DNA of 57,226 bases from Candidatus Binatia bacterium (GCA_026415395.1 JAOAHD010000003.1:1-57226), one strand, 5' to 3'; counted from the first letter of the stretch, positions 46,000 through 54,053 are shown. The notes: a model not told the origin generated them from the letters alone. Numbers and translations: made by a program.

Positions 46000-46761
46000 G
46001 TGTGTACCTTGGCCGCGTTTGTTGCTTGCCACCCCGAGATTCCGCTCGTAATTGGCGCGAATCGGGACGAATTTTTCGCGCGACCGACCACTGGGCCGAC
46101 TTGGTGGGCGGAGCCACGCCGCGTAGTTGCGGGAGTAGACCTGCAAGCCGGTGGAACCTGGTTGGGCGCTAACGAACATGGTGTGGTCGCAGCGGTACTC
46201 AATCGTCGAGGAGCACTTCCTCCTGATCGGACGCGCCGCTCCCGTGGAAGCCTTGTTGTCGATGTTTTGATGCACGAGACGGCTGCTCAAGCGGTTACCA
46301 CCGCGACTGCATTGCCGCCGGACGAATTTAACCTATGTACGCTCCTAATTGCGGATCGGCGCGTTGCGGTGCTGCTTGCCAATCAATCCGGAGCTTGGCG
46401 CAGGCGGGACTTGGAGCCAGGTTTGCACGTGGTAACCAACCGAGAGAGTGACTTGCTGGAGTGTCCCCGGCACGAGCGCACCGTGAAGCTACTTACGCCG
46501 GTGGTACCTCTTTTACGGAAGCGGGCGATGGACCAGGTGCTAAAGGAGATTCAGTCAGCGCTGGCAGACCATGGCGGTGGATCCACGGCAGTGGGAGACC
46601 CCCTATCGGTTCCTTGCGTGCACACGGAAGCATACGGCACCCGTTCCTCTTCTGTGCTCGTGATGGAGATGGTGCAGGTGCGTTTCTTCCACGCGGCGGG
46701 CCCACCCTGTCAAAATGAATTTCACGAGCTGCTCCCCCTCCCCCTGCGACGTCGGTCCTAG
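46000..46761 (+). CDS. NRDE (TANGO2) family protein
   Basis: This 253-residue protein begins MCTLAAFVACHPEIPLVIGA with Cys2, followed by the name-giving NRDEFFARPT motif and GGTWLGANEHGVVAAVLNRR. These mark the NRDE/TANGO2 family, an Ntn-hydrolase-like fold of uncertain role, linked in eukaryotes to heme or acyl-CoA handling. A second NRE appears in HVVTNRESDLL, a normal family feature. GTG 46000 is the only start that keeps the MCT beginning. Confidence 0.9.
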   Translation: MCTLAAFVACHPEIPLVIGANRDEFFARPTTGPTWWAEPRRVVAGVDLQAGGTWLGANEHGVVAAVLNRRGALPPDRTRRSRGSLVVDVLMHETAAQAVTTATALPPDEFNLCTLLIADRRVAVLLANQSGAWRRRDLEPGLHVVTNRESDLLECPRHERTVKLLTPVVPLLRKRAMDQVLKEIQSALADHGGGSTAVGDPLSVPCVHTEAYGTRSSSVLVMEMVQVRFFHAAGPPCQNEFHELLPLPLRRRS

Positions 46762-46798
46762 ACTTTCCGCTCGTTCGTGGTAGGCTTGCGGCTCTACG

Positions 46799-47695
46799 AT
46801 GGTCTCGACCTGCTCGGGAGCACAAAGGTGGGCGGTTTTGGCGGTCTTATGTGCGGTGACGGCAGGTTGCGCCATCCTTCCGCGGTCAGGCCCGAAATTG
46901 GAGGCGAAGGAAGGGGCCAGTGGGGTAGCGCAAAGTGTCGAGCTCGGAGCGGCAGACGCTGGCGGTCAGATTGCAGAGTTGGAAAGCCGATTACGCGAAC
47001 GTGAGGCGGAGCTGTTAGCCGTCCGTGCCGAGCTGGAAGCGCTGCGACGACAGCAGGGAACTGTCCTGGTGAAACCGAATCTCACACCTCGCGGAGGTGA
47101 CGAGGCCGGGCGTCCGGAGGAAACAACGTCTGGTACTCAGGCTGAGAGTGAGCTGGCGCAGGCGCTGGCGCGGGAGCGCGCTGAGCGGTTGGCTTTGATG
47201 GAAGAATTAGAACGCCTCCGGCAGGAGGTGAGTTCGCCATTTGGCGAGAATTACGTTGCAGAGCGAGATTACCTCGCACTGAAACAAGAGTTGATCGAGC
47301 TGCGTCGGTCGCTGCAGGAACAGGAGCAGCAGCGCAATCTAACGGCGAAAATCTCCGGCTCGGCAGAAGCAGAAGACCGCAAGGGCCCCTCTGAGCCGCA
47401 CCCTCCGACAGAAGGTGAGCACATCCGCATTACCGCGGAAACTCAACAGGAGCTAGCGGAGAGCCGCCGGCGCATTGCCGAACTCGAGGCTGCGCTGCAG
47501 TCGGCTAAGAAAGAGGGAGATCAGGCAGCGGCACTCGCCACCGAGAATGAATCGTTGCGCTCCCAACTGGCGGAGGAACGCAGACGAGCCGAGGCACTGG
47601 AGGCCAAGCTCAAGGTCGCGGCACGAGTAACGGACCTGATCTTCCGTATGCAAACGCAGCAGCGGGGGGGAGGTGGGGGCCCGCCGTCGCCTTAG
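46799..47695 (+). CDS. Predicted coiled-coil lipoprotein
   Basis: This 298-residue protein starts with a signal ending in AVTAGC (lipobox, Cys24). The mature part has heptad-rich coiled-coil blocks at about 56-88, 115-145, 158-182 and 210-280, split by Gly/Pro/Glu-rich linkers, and a Gly-rich end. It is likely anchored in the envelope as a spacer or scaffold. The function is unknown. It follows the NRDE gene by 37 bases and overlaps the end of the convergent SBP gene by four bases. Confidence 0.72.
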   Translation: MVSTCSGAQRWAVLAVLCAVTAGCAILPRSGPKLEAKEGASGVAQSVELGAADAGGQIAELESRLREREAELLAVRAELEALRRQQGTVLVKPNLTPRGGDEAGRPEETTSGTQAESELAQALARERAERLALMEELERLRQEVSSPFGENYVAERDYLALKQELIELRRSLQEQEQQRNLTAKISGSAEAEDRKGPSEPHPPTEGEHIRITAETQQELAESRRRIAELEAALQSAKKEGDQAAALATENESLRSQLAEERRRAEALEAKLKVAARVTDLIFRMQTQQRGGGGGPPSP

Positions 47696-49254
47696 TGCGG
47701 TGCGTTTTGGTTGGCTAACTCCAGAAATTGCAGCCGAGGCGGCCGCCAAGGATGGAGGCGAAAATGCCGAACTCGAGGGCTCACCATCACGAAAGCTCGC
47801 GGGTGGTAGAGGAACACCCACGGTGCGTCAGCGACAACGATGTGCTCGACCTGGCGGAAGAGTTCTAAGCGAAGCTCGGAAGACGTGACAGAGGCTGCAC
47901 GGTCTAGCAGCTCGTCCACTTGGCGGTTCGAGTAATAGGTGTGGTTATTCGCGCTGATCTGGCGGGAGTGGAAAAGAACCTCGAGAAAATTGCTCGGATC
48001 GGGGAAATCCGCTTCCCACCCAAGGAGGAACATCTGAACTCGAGGATCGTGCCGGACAGCTTCCAAGAATGGCCCCCAAGCCAGTGGCTTGAGGCGAATA
48101 TCGATCCCAACGGCTGCCCAATCCTGCTGGAGTGACTGCGCAATCCTCATGGCCGTTTCATCGTTGCGCAGCCATAGGGTGGCCTGGAAGCCTTGCCCCC
48201 AACCGGCTTCGCGAAGAAGTTGCCGGGCGCGGTCGCGGTCGAGTGGATACGGCGTCGGCCCGGCAGGAAATCCAGGCATTGTGGGGGGAATGACCCCTCG
48301 TGCCGGAGCGGCACGCTGGTGTAGCAACGCGACGAGCTTCCCGTGGTCGACAGCAAAGTTCATCGCTTTCCGAACTCGGACGTCACTGAACGGAGCCAGC
48401 CGGCAGTTCATGCCAACGTACTGAGTCCGAAGCGTGTCGCCGCTTCTCAACAGAGGCAGGAGCCGAGGGTCGCGGAGAACCAAAGGGGTTTCAGCCGGAG
48501 GCAGAGAGACGACGTCGAGCTGGCCTGAGCGATACCTCATCCAAGCGAGGTCGTCTTGGACGCCCACAAAGCGCACAATACCCTGTAACCGCGGCTTCCT
48601 CTGCTTGTCGTAAAACGGGTTCGGTAAAAATACGAGGCGTTGGCCAGGCACACGCTCCGCTAAGTAGAATGGTCCGCTGCCAACTGGGTTCAACGGGAAG
48701 TCCTCGCCGCGCTGCAGGACGACCGAACGCGGCACCGCGGAAGCAAACGGAAGAGCCATCTTGTGGAGGAAGAGCGGGTCTGGATGGATAAGGTTGATTT
48801 CCAACACACGATCGTCCTGAACCGTAAGGCCAGAAATGCTGCACCCAGGCGCGTTGCACGAGTCAGCGCCGCGAATCGACCGGAAAAACTCCCGCCCGGG
48901 AGACCCTGTTTGCAGAGCGAGTACACGAGTGAGCTGAAAACGCACATCTTCTGCGGTTACGGGGTGCCCATCGGAAAAGGTCGCGTCGTCGCGAAGGCGA
49001 AAGACGTAGCGCGTCCCGCTCTCGTCCACGATCCATTCGCGAGCCAGTTCCGGCTCAAATTCGCCTCTGTCGTTATAATCCACGAGGGTTTCGAAAATGA
49101 GGTCTTCGAACTGCCAAGAAGATGTGTCGTATCCGTGCGCTGGATCCAGAGTCGGAACGTCGTCTCGATCAGCAATCCGAAGGAACCCAGCGTAGCGGTC
49201 GTGGTGACCCCCGCAGGAGCTGAGCAGGAGGACTAAGATGAGAAGGTTCCGCAT
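47692..49254 (-). CDS. ABC transporter substrate-binding lipoprotein, peptide/oligopeptide family (SBP_bac_5)
   Basis: This 520-residue protein has a lipoprotein signal (LLILVLLLSSC, Cys14) and the DppA/OppA-like fold: PTLDPAHGYDTSS, LVDYNDRGEFEPELAREW, RLRDDATFSDGHPVTAEDV and NPVGSGPFYLAE. Substrates may be peptides, nickel chelates or other small molecules. It is the last gene after two permease genes, 12 bases after the second. No ATPase genes accompany it; its end overlaps the convergent coiled-coil gene. Confidence 0.9.
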   Translation of the reverse strand: MRNLLILVLLLSSCGGHHDRYAGFLRIADRDDVPTLDPAHGYDTSSWQFEDLIFETLVDYNDRGEFEPELAREWIVDESGTRYVFRLRDDATFSDGHPVTAEDVRFQLTRVLALQTGSPGREFFRSIRGADSCNAPGCSISGLTVQDDRVLEINLIHPDPLFLHKMALPFASAVPRSVVLQRGEDFPLNPVGSGPFYLAERVPGQRLVFLPNPFYDKQRKPRLQGIVRFVGVQDDLAWMRYRSGQLDVVSLPPAETPLVLRDPRLLPLLRSGDTLRTQYVGMNCRLAPFSDVRVRKAMNFAVDHGKLVALLHQRAAPARGVIPPTMPGFPAGPTPYPLDRDRARQLLREAGWGQGFQATLWLRNDETAMRIAQSLQQDWAAVGIDIRLKPLAWGPFLEAVRHDPRVQMFLLGWEADFPDPSNFLEVLFHSRQISANNHTYYSNRQVDELLDRAASVTSSELRLELFRQVEHIVVADAPWVFLYHPRAFVMVSPRVRHFRLHPWRPPRLQFLELANQNAPH

Positions 49255-49266
49255 CGGAAAGAGCCA

Positions 49267-50061
49267 TCAGCTTGGCCGTCGCTTCAAACCTAGGGCAACG
49301 AGCTGGAGGGCAGCCACCGTGTACGTGAGCAGTAAACCCGGGAACAGCATCAGCCACGGAGCCACGCGATAGTACGCCTGGCTTTCACTCAGCATGCGCC
49401 CCCAGCTAGGCGCTGGAGGTGGAACGCCCAGACCAATGAAACTGAGCCCTGCGTCGATCAACAAGGCGTGACTAGCGGTGAGCGCTCCCAGGGTGATTAG
49501 CGTTGGTAACGTAAGCGGGAGAATATGCCGGCGGAGTGTGGCTACGTGGCCGGCCCCTAATGCGATAGCGGCCTGCACATGATCCGAGCGAGCGATGGAT
49601 AGAACCTCGGCACGGATTGTTCGCGCCGTTGTCGTCCAGCCGACGGCGACGATCACGAGAATCAAGACCGTGGTGCTGGGTTCGAACAAGGCGGCTACCG
49701 CGATCGCAAGGAGTAGGACTGGGAACGATAGCACCACATCGGTACAGCGCATGAGCAGGTGATCGAGAAACCCACCCGAGTAGCCGGCAAGCAAGCCAAC
49801 AAGAGCACCAATCGAGATACTGGCAAGGCTCGCCGCCGTTGCGACTGCAAGCGAAAGCCTCGCTCCATGAAGGAGCCTGCTGCAGACGTCTCGACCTAGC
49901 TCATCCGTGCCACATGGAAAGCTCCGTTGCGGGGGCCACGGTTGTCCGAAAGAAGGCGCCGTAGGTTGCACAGGATCACGCAGCGGCAACACGGGTGCCA
50001 GGGCAGCAAGGGCGGCAAGCAGCATGAGCATGCCGAAGCCAAGTTTGGCGCTCTTTGTCAC
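49267..50061 (-). CDS. ABC transporter permease, DppC-like
   Basis: This protein of about 264 residues has six predicted spans. It contains the DppC entry motif FPCGTDELGRDVCSRLLHGAR and the EAA loop AAIALGAGHVATLRRHILP that contacts the ATPase. The end LSFIGLGVPPPAPSWGRML is also typical. I chose GTG 50061, preceded by GGAGGAG; a GTG at 50079 just after the dppB-like stop is possible. It works with the upstream permease. Confidence 0.9.
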   Translation of the reverse strand: MTKSAKLGFGMLMLLAALAALAPVLPLRDPVQPTAPSFGQPWPPQRSFPCGTDELGRDVCSRLLHGARLSLAVATAASLASISIGALVGLLAGYSGGFLDHLLMRCTDVVLSFPVLLLAIAVAALFEPSTTVLILVIVAVGWTTTARTIRAEVLSIARSDHVQAAIALGAGHVATLRRHILPLTLPTLITLGALTASHALLIDAGLSFIGLGVPPPAPSWGRMLSESQAYYRVAPWLMLFPGLLLTYTVAALQLVALGLKRRPS

Positions 50062-50080
50062 CTCCTCTCCTCCACGCACT

Positions 50081-51004
50081 TTAGCCTTCTCGGCGCACTC
50101 GCGGGTCGAGCCAGGCGTAACACGCGTCGACCAGAAAATTTACGCAGACAACGAACGTAGTTGCAAGCAAGACCGTGCCCATAAGCACTGGAATATCTTG
50201 GTTGAACACGGCCTCTACAGCTAACCGCCCCAAACCGGGCCAGTTGAACACGGTCTCTGTTAGCGTCACACCTCCTAGGAGTGCGGCTAGATCGAGACCG
50301 ACAAGGGTCAGAAGGGTCAACAGCACATGACCCATCGCGTGCCGGAGCACGATTCGCTGGCGCGGCACCCCCTTTGCTCTCGCAGCCTGAATGAAGGGTT
50401 GCTTCATGACATCCGCAAGGCGCGCCATCGTGACCCGGGCATAGTTTGCCGCCAGCCCAAGACCTAAGGCACATGCCGGCAGAACGACGCCACGGAGCCC
50501 GAATCCACCCAGCGGGAAAAGTGGCCAGCGAAACGCGAACACGTAGAGCAAGAGCAAACCGGCCCAAAACGCAGGAACGGACAGGCCGAGCACGGTGACA
50601 CCGAAGGCCCATTGGGCTGTGCGAGGAAACAAGATTGGAATGCAGCCAAGCGCGATTCCCAACGCTGCTCCGATACTCCATGCCGCGATTGCTAGGAACG
50701 AGGTGGCTGGGAGACGTTCCAAAACGGCGCTCAGTACGGGTTCTTGATTCACGTACGATCGTCCAAGATCTCCGCGCATCAAACGGCTCAGGTAGCGCCC
50801 GTACTGGACAATGAACGGTTGATCCAGCCCAAGGTCTCGCCGAATTCGTTGTAGAACTTCAGGCGATGCTTTTGGACCTGCGACGGTAACCGCGGGGTCT
50901 CCCGGAAGAAGCAGCGTTAGAGAAAAAGTGAGCAAGGTCACGCCCAGCAAGACCAACAGTGCAGAGATGACCCTGGCAGCTAAAGCTCTCAACACTATGA
51001 GCAT
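50081..51004 (-). CDS. ABC transporter permease, DppB-like
   Basis: This protein of about 307 residues has six spans. Family marks are LLPGDPAVTVAGPKASPEVL near the N terminus, LGRSYVNQEPVLSAVLERLP, the EAA loop QAARAKGVPRQRIVLRHAM and ETVFNWPGLGRLAVEAVFNQD. ATG 51004 has AGGAGA 6 bases upstream, so I prefer it to a start at 51040. It opens the importer operon and follows a structured intergenic segment. Confidence 0.91.
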   Translation of the reverse strand: MLIVLRALAARVISALLVLLGVTLLTFSLTLLLPGDPAVTVAGPKASPEVLQRIRRDLGLDQPFIVQYGRYLSRLMRGDLGRSYVNQEPVLSAVLERLPATSFLAIAAWSIGAALGIALGCIPILFPRTAQWAFGVTVLGLSVPAFWAGLLLLYVFAFRWPLFPLGGFGLRGVVLPACALGLGLAANYARVTMARLADVMKQPFIQAARAKGVPRQRIVLRHAMGHVLLTLLTLVGLDLAALLGGVTLTETVFNWPGLGRLAVEAVFNQDIPVLMGTVLLATTFVVCVNFLVDACYAWLDPRVRREG

Positions 51005-51125
51005 AAGCGCTCTCCTACTTGCTGGTCGGAGCCGTGCCAACCACTCTGCACTGTTGCTCGGGGCTGCCGCTGTTGGCTTGCGGAGGCCCTTAGTAGGGAT
51101 CGCCTAGGTGACAAGAAGGTATGAG

Positions 51126-51293
51126 CTTGCACCGCAAGGATCACCCACAGCACTTTCGCAGGCATATCCCCTACCCTGCGGATACGACGCGTCAGCCCAG
51201 CATCAAACCTCGGTGATGGTTTCGCGTAGAGCTGCTGTGGGTGTCGAAATCGCTTGTCAGAGGTCTGTGAGTTTGGCACACAGCGGGCTGACG
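51126..51293. promoter_or_regulatory. Interlocked inverted repeats, possible structured leader RNA
   Basis: This part of the 328-base spacer between divergent genes holds a perfect 11-base inverted repeat (CACCCACAGCA 51142-51152, TGCTGTGGGTG 51233-51243) interlocked with a perfect 9-base one (CGTCAGCCC 51190-51198, GGGCTGACG 51285-51293), a pseudoknot topology. Local hairpins fill the gaps: 51126-51138, 51157-51180 (6 pairs), 51205-51222 (5 pairs), 51265-51283 (5 pairs). All fit together. It could be the 5' leader of the importer operon (minus) or of the MerR-TPR gene (plus). I do not recognise a known riboswitch. Confidence 0.4.
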
Positions 51294-51332
51294 AGGGCGA
51301 CGTGCTTCACAGTTTGATACTGAAGCGGGGAG

Positions 51333-52241
51333 TTGAAAGCATCTGTGGAACGACGAGCGAGGCGTAGCACGCGGTACCAAGGGCAGCCGCTTGAGTTGTT
51401 CACCACAACTCAAGTCGGCCGTATCTTGGGGATCCCTTCCGCACGTGTCCGGCAATTGGTGCGGCTTGTAGATCTGCACGTGCGTCGGCACGGCAAGAGG
51501 TGGCTTCTCTCTTTCCGGGAAATTGCTCTTCTGCGACGCGTGCTGCGGCTGACAACGTCTGCGGGCTCTCTCCGGGAACTACAGCGGGCAATTGCCGCAT
51601 GGCGGCAACACGGATTTCGCGAAGGTAGAACTGATAGCGTCCAGCTTCGCACATCATCCCAGTGGGGACTCGTGGCGGAAAGCCAGGGCCGGTACTGGGA
51701 TTTGGGGAGCGGGCAACTTCTCTTGCCTTTTCTTGGATTGACCGACGAACGCCCAGGCAGGCCTGCTCCAGTTACGGACATTGTCCAGCACCGGAGCGTT
51801 AGCGGCGAGCAAGCTCGGGAGGACCCGGCGGAACGGTGGTACTCATTGGCAATTGCCCGGGAGGAAGCGGGCGATGTTGAAGGCGCTCGCCAAGCATATC
51901 TTGCCGCCCTGGGTTTCGACCCATCGCTTTCCGATGCCTGCGTAAATCTCGGCCGCTTGGCTCATTATGAAGGATCTGTGCAGAGAGCTGCGAGCTGGTA
52001 CCGGCGCGCTCTTGAAATAGCGCCTGACGATCCGATTGCGCACTACAATTTAGCGATCGCTCTCGAAGATCTGGGGGATATGGCGGGCGCGATCAAGGAA
52101 TATCAGCGAGCCTTAGAGTGTGATTGGGAATTTCCAGAGGCACACTTTAACCTCAGCCGGTTGTTGCGGGTGCTTGGGCAACAGCTCGCCGCGATGCGGC
52201 ACTTGAAGGTTTACCGCCAGCTCACCGGCTCCAGCCACTGA
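51333..52241 (+). CDS. MerR-type DNA-binding domain fused to TPR repeats
   Basis: This protein of up to 302 residues has a MerR-like winged helix at 22-72 (LFTTTQVGRILGIPSARVRQ, then HGKRWLLSFREIALLRRV) and a middle segment ending WDLGSGQLLLPF. Four TPR-like units lie at about 165-298 (for example DVEGARQAYLAALGFDP and SWYRRALEIAPDDPIAHYNL). It is probably a regulator whose TPR part senses a protein partner. TTG 51333 or GTG 51345 could start it. It is divergent from the importer operon and may control it, which is inference. Confidence 0.8.
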   Translation: MKASVERRARRSTRYQGQPLELFTTTQVGRILGIPSARVRQLVRLVDLHVRRHGKRWLLSFREIALLRRVLRLTTSAGSLRELQRAIAAWRQHGFREGRTDSVQLRTSSQWGLVAESQGRYWDLGSGQLLLPFLGLTDERPGRPAPVTDIVQHRSVSGEQAREDPAERWYSLAIAREEAGDVEGARQAYLAALGFDPSLSDACVNLGRLAHYEGSVQRAASWYRRALEIAPDDPIAHYNLAIALEDLGDMAGAIKEYQRALECDWEFPEAHFNLSRLLRVLGQQLAAMRHLKVYRQLTGSSH

Positions 52242-52250
52242 ATCCGTAGA

Positions 52251-52361
52251 TGCGTAAGAGAACGAGCTGTCGGATCGAAAGTCCGCAATCGCAAAGTGCA
52301 TGAAGCTGGGGATGGCAAGCCGAAGCGACGTCGCTTCGTCCAGTATCTTCCCGCTTACGCA
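52251..52361. terminator. Perfect 18-base palindrome within nested inverted repeats
   Basis: CGAAGCGACGTCGCTTCG at 52321-52338 is a perfect palindrome. It lies inside an outer inverted repeat TGCGTAAG (52251-52258) and CTTACGCA (52354-52361). The 143-base spacer separates convergent genes, so a bidirectional terminator is the simplest reading. A protein-binding site is an alternative because no T run follows. Confidence 0.45.
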
Positions 52362-52384
52362 CGAGGGCAGAGGCTTGCGGAGGG

Positions 52385-52843
52385 TTACGATGGGTTACGA
52401 AGCAAAGCGGCGGCTTCGGGATGGCCAACGGCGCGCGTTACACGGCGTGAAATGCGCCATCGTCCCTGTTCTCGAACGAACTCCCAGCGGTTGAAACTCA
52501 GCCGCCATAGGGTCACCCCGTCGCCCTCCGCTACGTACAGACGAGAGTAGCCTCGGCCGACCGCACGATCTCCGTCGACGTCGATCACCACAGGTCCAAC
52601 AGTGTGAGCCGTGGCAACGAAGGCGGGATCGTCGCGTTGTCCGACAACCGTTGCCACGATTTGTTGCCGGCCCTCCAGCCGAAGTTCATCAAGTTCGTAA
52701 ACGGCATCGGAGATAAACATGGTCGAGAGCGCCTCAGCATCTCCGATGTCTGCTGCGAAGCTGTATTCAATGAGCAGTCTTTGGAGGGCGCCAATGTCCT
52801 CGAGATACTGCACCCGAGTGTTTAAGTCCGCCGGCTCAGTCAT
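52385..52843 (-). CDS. SnoaL-like (NTF2-fold) protein
   Basis: This 152-residue protein shows the cone-shaped NTF2 fold pattern: an N-terminal helix (LEDIGALQRLLIEYSFAADI), DAEALSTMFISDAVYELDE, VATAHTVGPVVIDVDGDRAV and WRLSFNRWEFVREQGRWRI. Members act as small isomerases, dehydratases or accessory proteins in polyketide, steroid and aromatic pathways. The start overlaps the DUF35 gene by 8 bases (ATGACTGA), so both are probably translated together as part of the acyl-CoA cluster. Confidence 0.83.
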   Translation of the reverse strand: MTEPADLNTRVQYLEDIGALQRLLIEYSFAADIGDAEALSTMFISDAVYELDELRLEGRQQIVATVVGQRDDPAFVATAHTVGPVVIDVDGDRAVGRGYSRLYVAEGDGVTLWRLSFNRWEFVREQGRWRISRRVTRAVGHPEAAALLRNPS

Positions 52844-53309
52844 GTGTTGGTCCCTGCCCTTCTCGACCCGCTGGTGCCCAAACGGGAAGGACGACGGCGT
52901 CGTTCAACCGCTCGAACACAACGCGAACGGGCATGCCAAAGTGTACCTGTTCTGGCGGACAATTGACAATGTAAGTGACCAGCCGAGCACCCTCGTCCGT
53001 TTCGACGATGGCTAAGACCATGGGCAGCCGATGACGGAACGCCGGAAGGAATGGTTCGTACGCAATGACATAAGAGAACACCGTGCCGAAGCCGGAAGCC
53101 TCAAACCATTCCAATTCCGCCTCTCGCCAATAAAGTGGTTTCGGAGGCCAGTGTAAGCGACCAGTGTGTCGCTCTCGCTGCAACATCAACTTCCCTTGGC
53201 GCGCACCATCCCAGAACGGTCGCATGATCGGGTCTTCCAAATCCGGAAGCGGATAGTCGGGATGGAGGCCATCGTTGGACTCAAGGAGTATTGGTTCACA
53301 TGTAGTCAC
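52836..53309 (-). CDS. DUF35 OB-fold protein with cysteine-less zinc-ribbon region
   Basis: This 157-residue protein has the DUF35 layout: a helix with PFWDGARQGKLMLQR, a ribbon region, then an OB fold (GFGTVFSYVIAYEP, VLAIVETDEGARLVTYIVN, FGMPVRVVFERL). The four zinc cysteines of the family are replaced by Glu46, Thr49, Tyr60 and Glu63, so no zinc site is expected. DUF35 partners bind thiolase-like enzymes (ChsH2 with Ltp2, BbsA with BbsB). GTG 53309 has GGAGG upstream. It is followed by the SnoaL-like gene. Confidence 0.86.
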   Translation of the reverse strand: MTTCEPILLESNDGLHPDYPLPDLEDPIMRPFWDGARQGKLMLQRERHTGRLHWPPKPLYWREAELEWFEASGFGTVFSYVIAYEPFLPAFRHRLPMVLAIVETDEGARLVTYIVNCPPEQVHFGMPVRVVFERLNDAVVLPVWAPAGREGQGPTHD

Positions 53310-53324
53310 GCTCCAAGACCTCCG

Positions 53325-53750
53325 TTACTCGCGTGTGCTCCCGGAATCGCGAAAAACTGCTCCCTTGGTGGTTTGCGGCGTTTTGTGGCTTGGCAAAGCC
53401 GTAGGGTCACGCTCTTTTGCTGCATCTGCCTCTCCTGTGGAGCGGATGGTGGACTCGCTTGCGAAACGGACAACTGTGGGTCGCGGCCGGCGTGGAATGG
53501 GTCGCAAGGTATCGACGAGAGTCTGGCGGATCACCCGAAGTTCCTTCTCCCCTGGGCGGCATTCGAGGACTATCCGGATGCCAGGATCTTTGGGGCCTCG
53601 CTCGAAATGAAAGCCGAACACGATGCCAAGGCGTCGGAGAGTGGGCAGCAGCACACGCTCGATCTCACGGACCCGCTCCGTCGGAAGTTGTTCGCCGTCG
53701 GTTTGGAAGTGCGTGTGGATGAAGCTTTGCCATTCGTCAATGACGCGCAT
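53325..53750 (-). CDS. Hypothetical protein in the thiolase-DUF35 cluster
   Basis: I do not recognise this 141-residue protein. The first half looks ordered (REIERVLLPTLRRLGIVFGF, HFERGPKDPGIRIVLE, PGEKELRVIRQTL), with a possible two-layer alpha/beta pattern; the last 45 residues are polar and probably disordered. No signal peptide or span. Its stop lies 15 bases before the DUF35 start, inside the region of that gene's ribosome site, which favours a real gene. Opposing frames on the plus strand look like shadows. Confidence 0.55.
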   Translation of the reverse strand: MRVIDEWQSFIHTHFQTDGEQLPTERVREIERVLLPTLRRLGIVFGFHFERGPKDPGIRIVLECRPGEKELRVIRQTLVDTLRPIPRRPRPTVVRFASESTIRSTGEADAAKERDPTALPSHKTPQTTKGAVFRDSGSTRE

Positions 53751-54053
53751 AACCGTTATCCCCTATTCGCGCGTATCCAAGATCTTGCGTCGTATTCCTT
53801 CTGGTAGTCACTTGGGCTAAGGGGGCGCAACGGGATGCGCCGTGGAGAGTGACCTCGGTTGTTTGAGGCCGGGAGACGGGAGAGAGGCGAACTCGGCGGA
53901 GTTGTGGCAAACCTCGTGTTGGTCCGCCCTAGTTGCCCGCGGCTTTCGTGCGGTTTCCAAGCACGGCCGATGCCTTTGCTGGCTTGCGTAGAAGCGATCC
54001 ATCTGGTTGGGTTCGAACGGACCGCCTCAGCGATCACTTCGCTGTGGAATTTC
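53751..54053. other. Intergenic segment without a recognisable gene
   Basis: These 303 bases lie between the thiolase-like gene and the 141-residue gene, both on the minus strand. Frames on both strands are short or have implausible composition. A 6-base-pair hairpin (GGCGCA 53824-53829, TGCGCC 53836-53841) is the only structure seen. The segment could hold a second promoter for the downstream genes or a decayed gene. Confidence 0.5.

Noticed and set aside
51041-51332. Short frames in the spacer (94 codons minus, 69 codons plus)
   Set aside because: Composition is not protein-like and the segment is better explained by inverted repeats.
53166-53807. 213-codon plus-strand frame across the DUF35 and 141-residue genes
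   Set aside because: It runs opposite two minus-strand genes, one with a clear family match, and its composition is irregular.
54010-54020. GTTCGAAC resembling the T arm of a tRNA
   Set aside because: The flanking bases do not pair as a T stem, and no acceptor or anticodon arm fits around it.
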